A DNA stretch of 64,000 bases from Schistocerca nitens (Eukaryota > Arthropoda > Insecta > Orthoptera > Acrididae). Each line of letters opens with the position of its first letter. The first letter of the stretch is position 1. The position numbers were made by a program, and so were the translations under genes. The stretch covers positions 617,449,000-617,512,999 of the forward strand of contig NC_064617.1 of NCBI RefSeq assembly GCF_023898315.1, read 5' to 3'. Under the pieces are notes generated by a model. It made no database searches. It was not told the origin of the DNA and saw only the letters and a list, made by a program, of their open reading frames with translations. Below, one piece after another: positions 1 through 11,699 of the stretch.

Positions 1-652
1 CATTAAACACAAGAGGGTCGTAAGAGTGGACGTAACATTCTTTCAGTCAATTAGCTGTATTAGTGACTGTAACTACTTTGAAATTAGCGGAGTTCAATAG
101 TTGATAAGGTCGTCAAAAAGCACCAGTCGTCTGTTGTAACAGTCTTTGATTTTTGAAACAGGACTAACAAGAAGGAAATATTGACTATGGAAGGAAGACT
201 GACTATTCATCTGCAACAAAGAATAACCAAATATCTTACAAATTATTCCACAAGAGCTTATGTTGAGTGTCTCGATATTTATAACACATCAAGCAAGATA
301 TGTGACAATTTCCTATCGCACAGCGTATGATGTGTATTATACGGTGGGGGGAATGACATGCTCCCTGTCATTAGAGATAATACACTTCAATTTCTCATGC
401 GGCACCCGTTTTCTCTGTGGCCCACGCACGTGAAAGTATTATATATTGCACTGGTGATGTCACACGGAGATTAATAATCATTTTATTTTGGTTTAGTTGC
501 ACGACCGTGCCACCGAAACTGTTTTGTCATTTGAAAATCGATGACAAACATTATATGATCAGCATTAGTATTAACTAATCTTTTCTTATCCGCAGACAGT
601 ATAGTCCTCTTCCTCATCATGTAACTGAAATTAATAGTAGCGGTCCTAGTTG
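1..652. other. No recognisable feature
   Basis: AT-rich sequence with only short chance reading frames. I see no repeat end, domain motif or RNA-like fold that I can name. Confidence 0.6.
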
Positions 653-1910
653 TACACTCCTGGAAAAAATAGCAAACCCAGTTAGAGATTTCCAATTCAG
701 TCAAGATTTATTGTTACAACAGTACATAAGGAGTGCATAAAATGCCTCATTTACAGATCAATACCACAAGCTGTTACGAGGTAACAGGTATCGACCCATG
801 CTGCAACACCCGTATTAGCACGTGGTGCAGCCTCCACGGACGGCAGTGCAGGCTCTGGCTCTGTCATCCAGTCGATCATAGAGGTGGCAAATGCTGTCCT
901 GGGATACGTTATGCTACGCTTGCTCGCCCTGTTCACGTAGTTCTGTAAGTCACAAGAGTCACTTCTCATCCCATCATAGTGCACACGCGCTCGATTCGAG
1001 ACAAGGGTGGAAATCGTGCTGGCCACGAAGGTGCTGCATCTCTTGCAGAGTACGTTGAGTTTCATGGGCAGTGTGTGGGCGAGCGTTATCCTGTTGGAAC
1101 AATCTTCCTGATGCAAGAACGGCAAGAGAACAAGTCTAACGACAGTTTGAAAGCACCGAGCGCTGGTTAGAGTCCACTCCAGAAACAACAAAGTTGGAAG
1201 AGATTTGTAGCTTATCGCATCCAAGACCATAAGCCCTGAGTGTGTCTTGGACGAATGCGCTCTACGAAACAGCGCTCATCATGTGTACCGTCGTAAGCTC
1301 AAACGACCATCACCTGCATTTCAGGCGGAATCTGCTTTCATCGCTGCAGACCACGGTAAGTCATTCCATGTTACGACTGATCATCTGACGACACCAGTAG
1401 AGCCGTGCACGTCGTAGCTGTGGCGTGAGTGGAAGACGGCTTACAGGAGTGCATTCCCGTAGTCTCATCCCTAATAACCGGTTCACAATAGTTCGTTCTG
1501 ATACATGCGGGCTCGCAAACCCTCTTATTGTGGTGTGGTAGCTGCTCTCACAATATGACGGCCCTGGCGAGTGACTGCGCTGTGTGAACGTCATAACCTC
1601 GACTGTTGGTGTGAGAAAGTTCACGTGAGCACTGATATCAGCAACTCTGCACAACACGCAGCACGGCTATATTGTGTGGCGGCTCTCCGAAACGACCATC
1701 CCGTCACTCGGAAGGCCATAATTTGACCCCCTTCAAACTTGCTCGGCTGCCTGTAGTAAGTGCGGCTTTTTGTCTCTAGCATGGTTACATGCTTGCTTGC
1801 TTCACACGTTTGCACTACACAGAGCCTCCTGCTGTGAGCATTCCCTATTAAAGGGTAGACCCGGATGGCGCTCTGGTTGCTATGCCAACATACTGTCTGT
1901 TGGCAGACGA
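653..1910 (-). mobile_element. Decayed Tc1-like DNA transposon
   Basis: Minus-strand relic of a Tc1/mariner-type cut-and-paste transposon. The lower-coordinate end begins with TACACTCCTGGAAA at 653, which resembles a Tc1-type terminal repeat, but no matching end is visible near 1910. Near 1050-1110 the minus strand reads a broken FQQDNARPHTAHE-like stretch, the usual surroundings of the second catalytic Asp of Tc1 transposases. The frame then shifts and hits stops. The remaining sequence to about 1910 has the typical base composition of the amino-terminal half but many stops. No intact transposase is possible. Family placement is from motif recognition; the upper boundary is approximate. Confidence 0.5.
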
Positions 1911-1937
1911 CGATGAAACCATTACCACATTTACTGT

Positions 1938-2079
1938 CTCTCAGGTTCGAATCCTGCCTCGGGCATGGATGTGTGTGATGTCCTTAGGTTAGTTAGGTCT
2001 AAGTAGTTCTAATTTCTAGGGGACCGATGACCTCAGAAGTTAAGTCTCATAGTGCCCAGAGATATTTGAACCATTTTGA
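1938..2079 (+). mobile_element. SINE, main type (A), 5'-truncated
   Basis: Starts just before the B-box-like GGTTCGAATCC (1944-1954), so the A-box half of the tRNA-like head is missing. The body and the 3' end (gagccatttgaaccatttt type, here slightly mutated) match the other type A copies in this window. No target duplication was identified. Confidence 0.85.
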
Positions 2080-2724
2080 AGGACCCACTAGGCATTTGCA
2101 TGACCAGTTCTTTGAAAATAAGCACATGGGTATGAATTCGAATTCGTAAACCATTCGAGAAATAAAGATGAGGAGTTGAATAAGATTATCAAAACTGCTC
2201 TGAATAAAATGTCGCGTTTCGAGCCCACCGTCTCAGAATGAGCACTGCCTAATTGAACCTAACACACAACTCGCAGGGAAGCGGTTACTAGTAAGAAGGC
2301 AGTCAGTGCCGCTTCTGAAATCAGCGCTGTCACCTATAAGGAGCTGATTTCCTCCAACAGAAACAGTCGGAAGGCTGGTAATAGCAGGATCTTGCGTCTG
2401 CTTCCCTCAGCAACCGACACGAGAGTAAACGTTTTACTTCGGAATCTAACATCCGAACGACCCTGATACCTTCCTTCTCAACTCTAGTTAGTCCCGGTAT
2501 AAGAAAACGCGTAATCTAATTTTCAGCTGTGCCGTAAGTTGTCACATCTTTGCTTGTGTCATGGGATTGGCACAACTTCACGGTGTGCAGACTGGTCGGA
2601 TACAGTCGCCACCAGGAGGGAGTTGCGGGAGATAAGTAGGCTGTGCGTGGCGTCAGCGGGAGCGAGCTATCAGAAACACGTGCACAACTAGTAGCCGCAG
2701 TTTTTACGACGTGACGTATTCCTA
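2080..2724. other. No recognisable feature
   Basis: Unique-looking sequence without a coding, repeat or RNA signal that I can support. Confidence 0.5.
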
Positions 2725-4129
2725 TTAAACTAAGAATCTGGCTGGTGGATGGTACGCCCTGCGTGTTGGAAGCATGTTATACTCTGGGATGCCTCCTACT
2801 ATTGTGTCGGACCTCCTTCTTCCAGGCGTAGTGCAGCAACTCGACGTGGAATGAATAGGTCGTTGGAAGTCCCCTATAGAAATACTGACCCACGCTGCCT
2901 CTAGCCGTCCATAATTGCGACAGTCTTGCCACTTCTCTACTATGTCACATAAATGTTCGATGGGATTCATGTCAGACGATTTGGGTGGCGAAATCATTCT
3001 CTCAAATTGTCCAAAACGTTCTTCGAACTAGTCGTGAACAGTTGTGGCCCGGTGACATGACAACATTGTTTGGGAATATGGAGTCCATGAATGGTTGCGA
3101 ATGGTCTCCAGGTAGCCGAACATAATCACTTCCAGTCGATGGTCGGTTCAGTTGGACCAGAGTACATAGTCCACTCCATAAAAACAAAACCAACACAATT
3201 AAGGAGCCACCACCAGCGTGCACAATGCCTTGTTGATGACTTGGATTCATGGTTCCGTAGGATGTGCGCCACCCTCGAAGTATATCATCAACTGAAATCG
3301 GGACTCATCTGACCAGGCCACGCCGGCCGGTGTGGCCGTGCGGTTCTAGGCGCTTCAGTCTGGAATCGCGTGACCGCTACGGTGGCAGGTTCGAATCCTG
3401 CCTCGGGCATGGATGTGTGTGATGTCATTTGGTTAGTTAGGTTTAAGTAGTTCTAAGTTCTAGGGGACTGATGACCACAGATGTTAAGTCCCATAGTGCT
3501 CAGAGCCGTTTAAACCATTTGACCAGGCCACGGTTTTCCAGTCGTCGAGCTTCCAGCCGATGTGGTCACGAGCCCAGGTGAGCACTCCAGGTGATGTTGT
3601 GCTGTTAGCAAAGCCACTCGCGTTGGTCATCTACTGCCACAGCCCATTAACGCTAAATTTTGCCGAACTGTCCTAGTGGATATGTTCGTCGTACGTCCCA
3701 CATTGATTTCTGCAGTTATTTCACGCAGTGTTGCTTGTTTGTTACCACTGACAATTATACACAAACGCCTTTGCTGTGAAGGCCATCTGCTACTGCGTTG
3801 TCAGTGGTGAGAGGCAATGTCTGAAATTTAGTATTCTCGGCACGGTCTTGACACTAGGGATCTCGGAATACTGAATTCACAAACGACTTCCCACATTGTA
3901 TGCCCCACGCTTCTAGCTCCAACTACCATTCTGCATTCAAAGTCTTAATTCCCGTCTTGCGACCATAATCACGTCGGAAACATTTTTACATGAATCACCT
4001 GAGTGCAAATTAAAACTCCAGCAATGCCCTGTCCACTAACATACTGCCCTTTCACACCTTGTGTAGACGACACTACCGCCATCGGTAGATGTGGACATCG
4101 TTATCCCATGACTTCTTCACCCGAGCATA
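2725..4129 (-). mobile_element. Tc1-like transposon relic (family shared with 43.3-44.3 kb), carrying a SINE
   Basis: The minus strand encodes pieces of a Tc1 transposase. One piece (2725-2997) holds a SSDMNPIEHLCDIVEKW motif, where the Glu is the third residue of the DDE triad. Another (3002-3250) holds the GGGS...VLFLWSG region and the segment leading to the second Asp, which is lost here. Frames are broken repeatedly. The upper part (3533-4129) aligns by eye with 43790-44344, including the segment before the terminal repeat (caTGACTTcTTCACCCGAG here, TGACTTTTGTCACCTCAG there). A SINE sits at 3323-3519 and splits the element. The 2725 end lacks the terminal repeat and looks truncated. Long dead. 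Confidence 0.75.
3323..3519 (+). mobile_element. SINE type A inserted in Tc1 relic
   Basis: Full-length tRNA-derived SINE with an A-box-like TGGCCGTGCGG, B-box GGTTCGAATCC and the common body. It is flanked by the 13-bp direct repeat TGACCAGGCCACG (3310-3322 and 3520-3532), a target-site duplication of Tc1 sequence. Insertion therefore postdates the Tc1 element. Confidence 0.93.
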
Positions 4130-4825
4130 GCTGAGATCTGACGTATAAACTAATGGGAATGGTTTAAATCTTCGACACTGCAGAACTGAGGTGTACAGCT
4201 TGACAAGCGGTGGAAACGTTACCTGTGAGGCTGTTGACGAAGCTTATTGCTGTTTATTGTACTTTGCCCTTCCTTGTTAGACTGTCTGTCTAGTCTAACT
4301 GACGCGGAGTCACTTCAAGTAATTCGTATTGAATGCTGGGTTGTTATTAAAGGAGTGCGTTGGTGTTTGTTGTAAGTGATTTCAGACAGCGAGCTTAATC
4401 TCTGTATGTCCTTGTGTTATGCTAGTTCGGTGGGGCTAGTGCGTGCTGTTGCTCCGGTGCTTGGGACTGCATTGGCGGCCGGCTATGTGTACGCATGCAA
4501 GCACTTAGCTGTAGATAAGATCGCACCAATCCTGTATGATTATATATAGTAATGCTGAGTGAGTTCACTCGATCTTTTGTTGGCTCTTGTGTCAAACTGT
4601 TTGTTACTACGTTGCAAATGGCTGCTGAGAACTGTGCCCTGAAGCTGAAATGTTCCACGGCCACTTTCCCTCAATACTGTATTATTTAAGGAGTATTGTA
4701 ACTGTTAGTATAGCTTCGGTTTTAGAGTACTGACTAATTCATGGACGTCTGGCTTAGTGGGTTGAGTTCAGATTTAAACTGTTATACAGTAATTTTTAAC
4801 TAGGGAATCTTTAATTTCATGATTT
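4130..4825. other. No recognisable feature
   Basis: No repeat or coding feature recognised. Short reading frames here show no known motif. Confidence 0.45.
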
Positions 4826-5717
4826 TGTAGCGGCACCACAGTTTAAGATAGGGAAGTTAGAGTTGGTGCAATATTTCGGACTGCACAAGTTACAGCCGGG
4901 TGCAGGCTGGATTGCAGTAACTTACGCTGACCAGCGGTTGCGAAGTGGAATGGAGGCCACAGAGGCCATCGAACTGCTGAAAAGCGTTAACGCAGCAGTT
5001 CGCATGTCACAACCTATAAGATGAAGGGGCCCACTGGCGCAACTGTGGTGTGGGGTGTACGTGACTCAGAGCGATGCGTTAGCGAAACAGAGCTGAGAAG
5101 CCGTGTATAAATAGGTGTGGTTTTCTAACGAGATTCATCCAAGTGTGGCAGCTCTCCTGACGGCGGGGCGTGTCACACTACTGGCGACACACGGCAACAG
5201 ATGGGGCGACAGCGTCCCAGTCCACGGCGGGTCGTTGGTTCGACACTCTGAGCCCGACGCGGGGTCCGCAGCTAGCCAGGGTGGGACACTCTTTGGTTCG
5301 CTGCCGCCGACAGGCGTCTCGTCTCCCGACACACGCAGGAGACTTACAAGGCGAGGTTTGCAGGTTCGGACGCCGGAACGGGAGCGGTCATTGCCGCCGC
5401 ATTCCCAGCTACGCCAGCCGAGTAACAAGCAGCAACGCGGCCGGCTACGGCTGCCGGCGGAGCAGTGCGGAGTCAACGGGGCGGTGGCCGATGAGTCGGC
5501 TGCTAGCGCAGCCATCCTGAGGTAATTGGAACTCTGCAGCTGGCGTACAAGGCCGGCTCGACACAGTGCATTGCACAGGCCACTGGGGTGCTACCTCAGC
5601 AATACGGGGCCTGTGACGCAGACCTAGGTGAACGGAGCTCTGTAAGGGAAATGAATAAATCATTTGAAAAGCTCGGACGAGTTTTAATACTGCACCTGCT
5701 GGCACCCATCCGCTACA
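4826..5717 (+). mobile_element. Candidate solo LTR of an LTR retrotransposon
   Basis: An 892-bp block bounded by short inverted ends: it begins TGTAGCGG (4826-4833) and ends CCGCTACA (5710-5717), the TG...CA arrangement of LTRs. It contains a TATA-like TATAAATA at 5106-5113 and an AATAAA polyadenylation signal near 5653. The middle is strikingly GC-rich compared with its neighbours. The 5-bp flanks GATTT and GTTTT match at 4 of 5 positions. No primer-binding site, polypurine tract or coding domain follows on either side, so a solo LTR left by recombination is the best reading. The orientation is given by the TATA and poly(A) signals. The open frames in the GC-rich part do not resemble known proteins. 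Confidence 0.5.
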
Positions 5718-6076
5718 GTTTTAAGATACGAGTGTTAAAGGGAAAAATGCTGGCTCTATGAGCAAAAGGAATTGTTAGCGAATGTTTCTGTGATCACGCT
5801 TTAATATAACTTCCCATTCAGAAGAGCCTACTCTGATATCATTTGCGTTACTAGTGTTGGCCAGATTGTTCAGTTATGTTGTATACAACTAAAACGTTCA
5901 TTTGTGTTGGTTGTACTGTGATGGTGGACGCAGATGATCTGAGAAGAGTATAAGCGCAATTCAAGTTACGTTTTCTGTACCTAAACACCAATTGGGGTGA
6001 AAAAGATTTGATTGATGGTGCAACACAATACTTAACATCACTATGTTTTTGAATTTTTATTTAATTACTTGAATAA
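5718..6076. other. No recognisable feature
   Basis: AT-rich spacer with no motif that I can name. Confidence 0.45.
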
Positions 6077-6701
6077 TTAATGAATGTTCCAAAATGCCAT
6101 ACTGCATTCACTGGACCCAGTTCCCGCTTCACTCCATATATGTAACACAGCCAATCTTGTTCTACCTACTACTGATCCACCAATTAGAGGAGAGACCATG
6201 AACAGCTCATAATCCCTCCACGAGAAATTTTGGAGACTAGCCAATGAGGCAGAGAAAGGACAGCTTTCTGTCATCCTCTCCTAATGAGATCCAAGATTAT
6301 TCGCGTGGAAATTTCCACGTATGATGACTAGAGAGACATGGCGATTGTTTGTGCAACAAATTGTTGCGACACCAACTTGTCGGAGGACGTGAGTCCTTAG
6401 ACGTTACCCTATTCTCATACCTGTCTTGGTAAAACAAAGGTTGTTCCACTGCTTAACCTACGACTGTGTACAAGCTTATACCCAGAAGAGATAGGCCTTC
6501 AGCTCCTCCTCTCTTGGCATCTCTCGGTCGCACCATTTGAGAAGCACTCATTATTAGACATAAGAAATAGCCTGTCTGCAATTTTGTGGCACTGTTCTGC
6601 ATTACCAGCCACCCAGGAACCCATATAAGGCTCTTATTTTCCAAGTCACCGCAGACCATTGATACGAGACACGTAACTGCGCTCCTGTTGTCACAGAGCA
6701 A
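6077..6701 (-). pseudogene. Possible RNase H fragment of a non-LTR retrotransposon
   Basis: The minus strand from about 6700 to 6560 reads LCDNRSAV, a spacing and then SLIWVPGW, followed in another frame by a GNAEQCHKIADR-like stretch. This order resembles the end of an RNase H domain in I/R1/jockey-type retrotransposons (Asp of the SDS/N motif, then W-PGH-G..GNE.AD). A frameshift is needed, and the His of the PGH motif is changed. The rest to 6077 shows nothing firm. No reverse transcriptase is adjacent. Weak call. Confidence 0.3.
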
Positions 6702-6786
6702 CTCCTCATGGTGTGACTACAGCGAGCGGGCAGAGTGCGCATCTTCCCTGATGAATAGCTCGTTAGCACAGCTTACACTCAGTGCA

Positions 6787-6985
6787 CTTTGAGGGCAAGT
6801 TTATACACTTTTTGTTGATACGTTGATACAGTTTGGGTCAAACTGACAGGGGCATGGGGCACATTGGTACACTTCTGGGGCAAGTTGATACCATTTGGGG
6901 TGGTAAGTCGATATAGTTTTGGAGCAAGCTGATACAATATTGGGAAAAAACGCACTCTGGGACAATTTAACACAATTTTACTGAG
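6787..6985. repeat. Degenerate minisatellite
   Basis: Imperfect repeats of a unit close to gGGCAAGTTGATACAnTTTGGG, about 20-29 bp long, for example at 6840-6850, 6885-6900 and 6920-6935. The unit drifts strongly, so copy number is roughly seven to eight by eye. Confidence 0.55.
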
Positions 6986-7009
6986 CATCGTTGTCTCTAA
7001 TACCATCAG

Positions 7010-7419
7010 TTTTCAATAATCATCATTATTGCTGCTTCATAATTAATTTTCACTACACATATGTGGATACAACATAAAAAGATACACATACAAAATTTCT
7101 GTATCTCTCATTATCTCAGTTTCTTCATTTATACACCACAATACATTTCCTCTCTATCTGTAACATTTACTTTAATGAGATGACAACCGCAGCTGCAGAC
7201 ATACATGTGTGCCTGGCGAGTACAAAGGACAGGCAGGAAGGCCAGACGGTTAAGGTCATTCATGTACGCCTCGGTGAGGGAATAGGCAAACGTGCACTGT
7301 AGCACGGAGACTCCCTGTTGTCCACTTTTCAACATTCTTGTCAACACCGTCATTTCCTGTTCTCGTTTGTACGTGCTACAACTTTCACCTGATGGTTCCC
7401 TTCTGCTTATGTCTCGATC
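7010..7419. other. No recognisable feature
   Basis: No coding or repeat signal that I can support. Confidence 0.45.
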
Positions 7420-7430
7420 GAATAAACACA

Positions 7431-7631
7431 GCCGCTCGGAGTGGCCGTGCGGTTCTAGGCGCTACAGTCTGGAACCACGTGACCGCTACGGTCGCAGGTT
7501 CGAATCCTGCCTCGGGCATGGATGTGTGTGTTGTCCGTAGGTTCGTTAGGTTTAAGTAGTTCTAAGTTCTAGGGGACTTATGACCTCAGCAGTTGAATCC
7601 CATAGTGCTCAGAGCCATTTGAACCATTTTT
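7431..7631 (+). mobile_element. SINE type A
   Basis: Complete head with a B-box GGTTCGAATCC and the common body. Flanked by the 11-bp direct repeat GAATAAACACA at 7420-7430 and 7632-7642. Confidence 0.93.
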
Positions 7632-7642
7632 GAATAAACACA

Positions 7643-8571
7643 ATTTGATTTAGTGACGTACTCAAGACAAATGACACAAACACATATAACCGTAAGGACA
7701 CGGATTACCTTAATGAACTGATGTGTCCAGTGTTATAAAAGGAGAACTCTGCAGTTTCTCAGCATCACTCGCGGCCGCGTGGAACAGGAAACGGTGGTTA
7801 TGACCGAACAAAAGAAATTTGATTTCCTAATCTACACAATACAATTTAATCTGAAAGAACATGAATTATGCTACAGAAACGACGTATGAGATTAATAGAT
7901 ATGTGTTTATTGACGGTAGTTACTTGGCAGTATTTTTGAGGTTTAACGAATACTCGTTATTAGAGATTGTATTGTGGGATTATCAGAATTCTTTAAGTTA
8001 CCAGCAGATTTTGAGAGCTGTTTCTCTTTTTCATGCAACATTCAAGAAATACTGCATTTCGTATCATTTGTACAACTTCCGCATTTTCGAACGTGTGCCA
8101 TGTATTCGTCATCATCTAACAGGTCATGGATTAGTGCCTAGCAGCCTAAGAACTTCCGCAATAAAACGGGTAATGTTCACCGTTTCTCACATGCGTTTCC
8201 CCTTTAGAACTTGTAACTGTGCTTCCGAATTGTTTGTCCGCGATGTCCAACCTGCCACATTATTCAGAAATGGATTACAATGTGGGCTCCAACCCGCCAC
8301 GTTATTCCGAAAGGGATGATAATGTTCGCTCGGTATCAGCAGTTCCTGAATCAGCGTTATCTGAGCATTGCTAGTCTGTGTAAACAGTGAACATCCATCA
8401 AGTGAAAACACCAGTCATATTCGCATCCACAGCAGTATTTCGGAATAGCGCCTATCATCATTACAAACGAAACAGCTGTTTGGGTGTTTCCGCCACTATT
8501 TAAATCAAACGATAAGCAGTATCTTCCTTATATTCTTTATTGCTACCATCGAGTTTGCGTAGTACTCAGAA
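7643..8571. other. No gene recognised; contains a two-unit 42-bp tandem repeat
   Basis: A 152-codon plus-strand frame (7861-8319) runs through here but shows no known motif and ends inside a small tandem repeat (units about 8249-8290 and 8291-8332, roughly 75-80% alike by eye). I do not treat the frame as a gene. Confidence 0.45.
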
Positions 8572-9846
8572 ACTACACATATCACCCCAGTTCCGAAAGT
8601 CCCCGAACCTGTACAGAAAATTGGAATAGAGATTAACGTAAATATAATTTCCGCCCTTTATATTGCTCATGAAAACCACTTATTGCATGTTGTACTACCA
8701 TACAGCGAGAGCTTCAGTGGTGGTGGTCCAAACTGCTATACACACCAGTACCCCTAATGCCCAGTAGCAAGTCCTCTTGCATTGATGCACACCTCTGTTC
8801 GTCGTGGCAAACTGTCCACAAGTTCATCAGGCACTGTTGGTCCACACTGTCCCACTCCTCAACAGCGATTCGGCGTAGATCCCTTAGAGTGCTTTGTGGG
8901 TCACGTCGTCCATAAACATCCCTTTTCAATCCATCCCAGGCATGTTCGATCGGGTTCATGTCTGAAGAACAAGCTTTCCACTCTAGTAGAGCGATGTCGT
9001 CATCCTGAAGGAAGTCATTCACAAGATGTGCACGATGGGGGCTCGAATTGTCGTCCATGAAGACGAATGCCTCGCCAATATTCTGCCGATATGCTTGCAC
9101 TAGCGATCGGAGGATGGAATTCACGTATCGTACAGCCGTTACGGCGCCTTCCACAACCATCAGCGGCGTACCTTGGCTCCACATAATGCCACCCCAAAAC
9201 ATCAGGGAACCTCCACCTTGCTGCACTCGCTGGACAGTGTGTCAAAGGCATTCAGCCTGACCGGGATGCCTCCAAATACGTCGGAGTAAAGTTTCGCATC
9301 ATGCAGTCTACTGCTCACAGTTTGAGTCGTAACACGACGTCCTATGGCTACACCAAAAACGTTGTTCAACATGGTGGCGTTGCTGTCAAGGTTCCTCCAA
9401 GCCATAATCCGTAGGTAGCGGTCATCCACTGCAGTAGTAGCCCTTAGGTGGCCTGAGCGAGGCATGTCATCGAGAGTTTCTGTCTCTCTGTATCTCCTTC
9501 ATGTCCGAACAACATCGCTTTTGTTCACTCCGAGACGCCTGGACACTTCACTTGCTGAGAGCCCTTCCTGGCACAAAGTAAAAATGCGGACGCAATAGAA
9601 CCGCGGTATTGACCGTCTAGGCATGGTTGAACTACAGACAACACGAGCCGTGTACCTCCATCCTCGTGGATTGCCTGTAACTGATCGGCTGTCGGACCCC
9701 CTCCGTCTGATAGGCGCTGCTCATGCATGGTTGTTTACATCTTTGGGCGGGTCTAGTTACATCTCTGAACAGTCAAAGGGACTGTGTCTATCTTCAGGAG
9801 TTCTAGCAACCGGGGTGATGAAAAACATTTTTTGATTTGTGTATCA
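8572..9846 (-). mobile_element. Tc1-like transposon relic (family shared with 59.3-61.0 kb)
   Basis: Minus-strand Tc1 transposase remnants. A 170-codon frame (9226 to 8714) starts at QQGGGSLMFWGG, continues through FVFMDDNSSPHRAH (second catalytic Asp) and reaches SSDMNPIEHAWD (third catalytic Glu), so the carboxy-terminal catalytic half is readable. The amino-terminal helix-turn-helix half lies in other frames toward 9728 and is broken. The 9846 end has GGGGTGATGAAAAAC near 9813, and the 8572 end has ATCACCCC, a short remnant of inverted ends. The better preserved copy at 59298-61019 shows the complete ends. Not functional as read. Confidence 0.8.
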
Positions 9847-10424
9847 CGGTTTTGTCATTGTACTTATCTGCACTGATGGGGAAAGGCATACCCTTTCTTG
9901 TCGTCCAGTCGTCTAGCGCGCCTATCTACTGGATGATTATAATTAAAGTGCAGCTACGCACCGAGGTCCAGCGTGGGCGGTAATTATCGTATGGCAGCGA
10001 AACTTGGCTGGTGCGTTAATGCAGAAAAGACGCACGCAGAAAAAAAAAATAGTTCCAGTTTTAGCCACCAGATGCAAATCTGGCGCTATGAAAGCAAGAA
10101 AGACGTATAGAAAGGTTTCCATATTTAATGGATTGGGAACTGGATGTGGGAAGAAAAGGTCAGACAAATGAGGCCTAATGTTCCTTTTATTAATAACCAC
10201 CTTTACACAATTCATTCGGTATGAGCAACGGAGACGTCGACGAAGTGCTCATCCGTAACCCATAAAACGACGTGGTCAACAGTTGCTCACAACAGTTCCA
10301 GTGGAATCTAATTAATGTGTTCCTGTATACAGGCTATCAGATAAGGTAAAGTTCGAATGGATCCCTGCTAAACGTGTTCTTTTATATATGCCCAGATACG
10401 AAAGCCACATGGATTCAGACCAGG

Positions 10425-10615
10425 ACGCGTGGAGAGGACGCGCGGTTACAGGCGCCATGTCACGGATTGCGCGGCCCCTCCCACCAGAGATTCGAGTCCT
10501 CCCTCAGGCATGGGTATGTGTGTTGTTCTTAGTACAAGTTAGTTGAAGCAGTGTGTAATTCTAGGGACCGATACCTCAGCAGTTTGGTCCCTTAGGAATA
10601 CACACAAATTTGAAC
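10425..10615 (+). mobile_element. SINE type C
   Basis: tRNA-like head with AGATTCGAGTCCTCC in place of the B-box, and a body starting CATGGGTATGTGTGTTGTTCTTAG-like. It ends at the CACACAAATTTGAAC motif. Flanked by ATTCAGAYCAGG direct repeats (10413-10424 and 10616-10627, one mismatch). Same family as 19663-19863 and 26573-26761. Confidence 0.88.
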
Positions 10616-11357
10616 ATTCAGATCAGGTGATCTTGCAGACCATGAATCTGGAAAACCTCTTGAACTAACACGTTCAAGAACGGTTGCATTAAGCAGTTCT
10701 TTCACTATGCGAATGACATGAGGTGTTGCCCCATCTTGCATGAAAACAATGGTTTCCATATAGTTGCGCTCTTACAAAGCAGGAATCACATGCTGCACAA
10801 GGAGGACTCTATTAAAGCACAGACATCACGGCACACCTAACAGGTTCTCTAGGTGCATTCTCTTCAAAAAAGAACGGACCGAGAATAAAGGTGCATGTGA
10901 ATCCACACCACACAGTCACACAGGGGGTGTACAATTGTTCTTCGTCTACAATAAGCGGTTTAATGGTATCCCAAACTCGGCAGATCTGTGTATTCACTGC
11001 AACTTGTTGTGTAAAATTTGCCACGTCTCTCCACAGAATACTGCCGGCCACATGTCATCGACTTCGATACGTGCCAGAAACCGAAGAGCAAAATCAGAAG
11101 GTTGCTGCGGACCATGAGGCTTCAGTCGCTGCACCGTCTGGATTTTATACTGGTAGCAGCGTAAAACAGACCGCAATATTTTTCGTATTTTTGACCATGG
11201 GATGAACATTCTAGCGACCCTTCGCGAGCACTAACACTACTGCGGCACATGCTGTATGGTCAGTTTTCCAAATGTTTGTTAATCGTGTAACTGATGCAGA
11301 ACTGTGGTACCAGCATAGCAGCCACTTAGTGGGATGTGGAAAAACACCTAAAAATCG

Positions 11358-11548
11358 CCGGTCGGAGTGGCTGAGCGGTTCTAGGCGCTACAGTCTGGAG
11401 CCGCGCGACCGCTTCGGTGGCAGGTTCTAATCCTGCCTCGGGCACGGATGTGTGTGATGTCCTTAGGATAGTTGGGTTTATGTAGTTCTAAGTTATAGGG
11501 GACTGATGACCTCAGAAGTTAAGTCCCATAGTGCTCAGAGCCAATTGA
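11358..11548 (+). mobile_element. SINE type A
   Basis: Head and body complete; the B-box is mutated to GGTTCTAATCC. Flanked by the 12-bp direct repeat ACCTAAAAATCG (11346-11357 and 11549-11560). Confidence 0.92.
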
Positions 11549-11699
11549 ACCTAAAAATCGTTTCCAGGCTGGCTAGCACACATACTCTCAATCCACTGGG
11601 CGGATTTGATCTGGGGCTGGCGGACTTCCCCATACTGGAAGAAATGTTTTAACATGCCCAGCTATCTGGATGAGTAAGTGTAATTTCGTCTTGTAATTT

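Larger units (their letters stand above)
9944..11640 (-). mobile_element. Decayed IS630/Tc1-mariner-type transposon carrying two SINEs
   Basis: The minus strand near 10800-11050 reads VTVWCGFTCTFILGPFFFEE, the conserved segment between the first and second catalytic Asp in the transposase group also seen at 42-43 kb (there VTIWVGFTTSTVIGPFFFEE). Stops and frameshifts occur throughout and no continuous catalytic domain survives. SINEs at 10425-10615 and 11358-11548 are inserted with target duplications. I could not find convincing terminal repeats, so the limits are approximate and the portion after 11560 is inferred from continuity of the repeat. Confidence 0.55.

Noticed and set aside
5115..5525. 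Overlapping 116-136 codon frames on both strands in GC-rich DNA
   Set aside because: Open frames on several strands are expected from GC content. No motif is present and they lie inside the candidate LTR.
7861..8319. 152-codon plus-strand frame
   Set aside because: No recognisable domain. The end is made of a small tandem repeat, and there is no splice or promoter context I can support.
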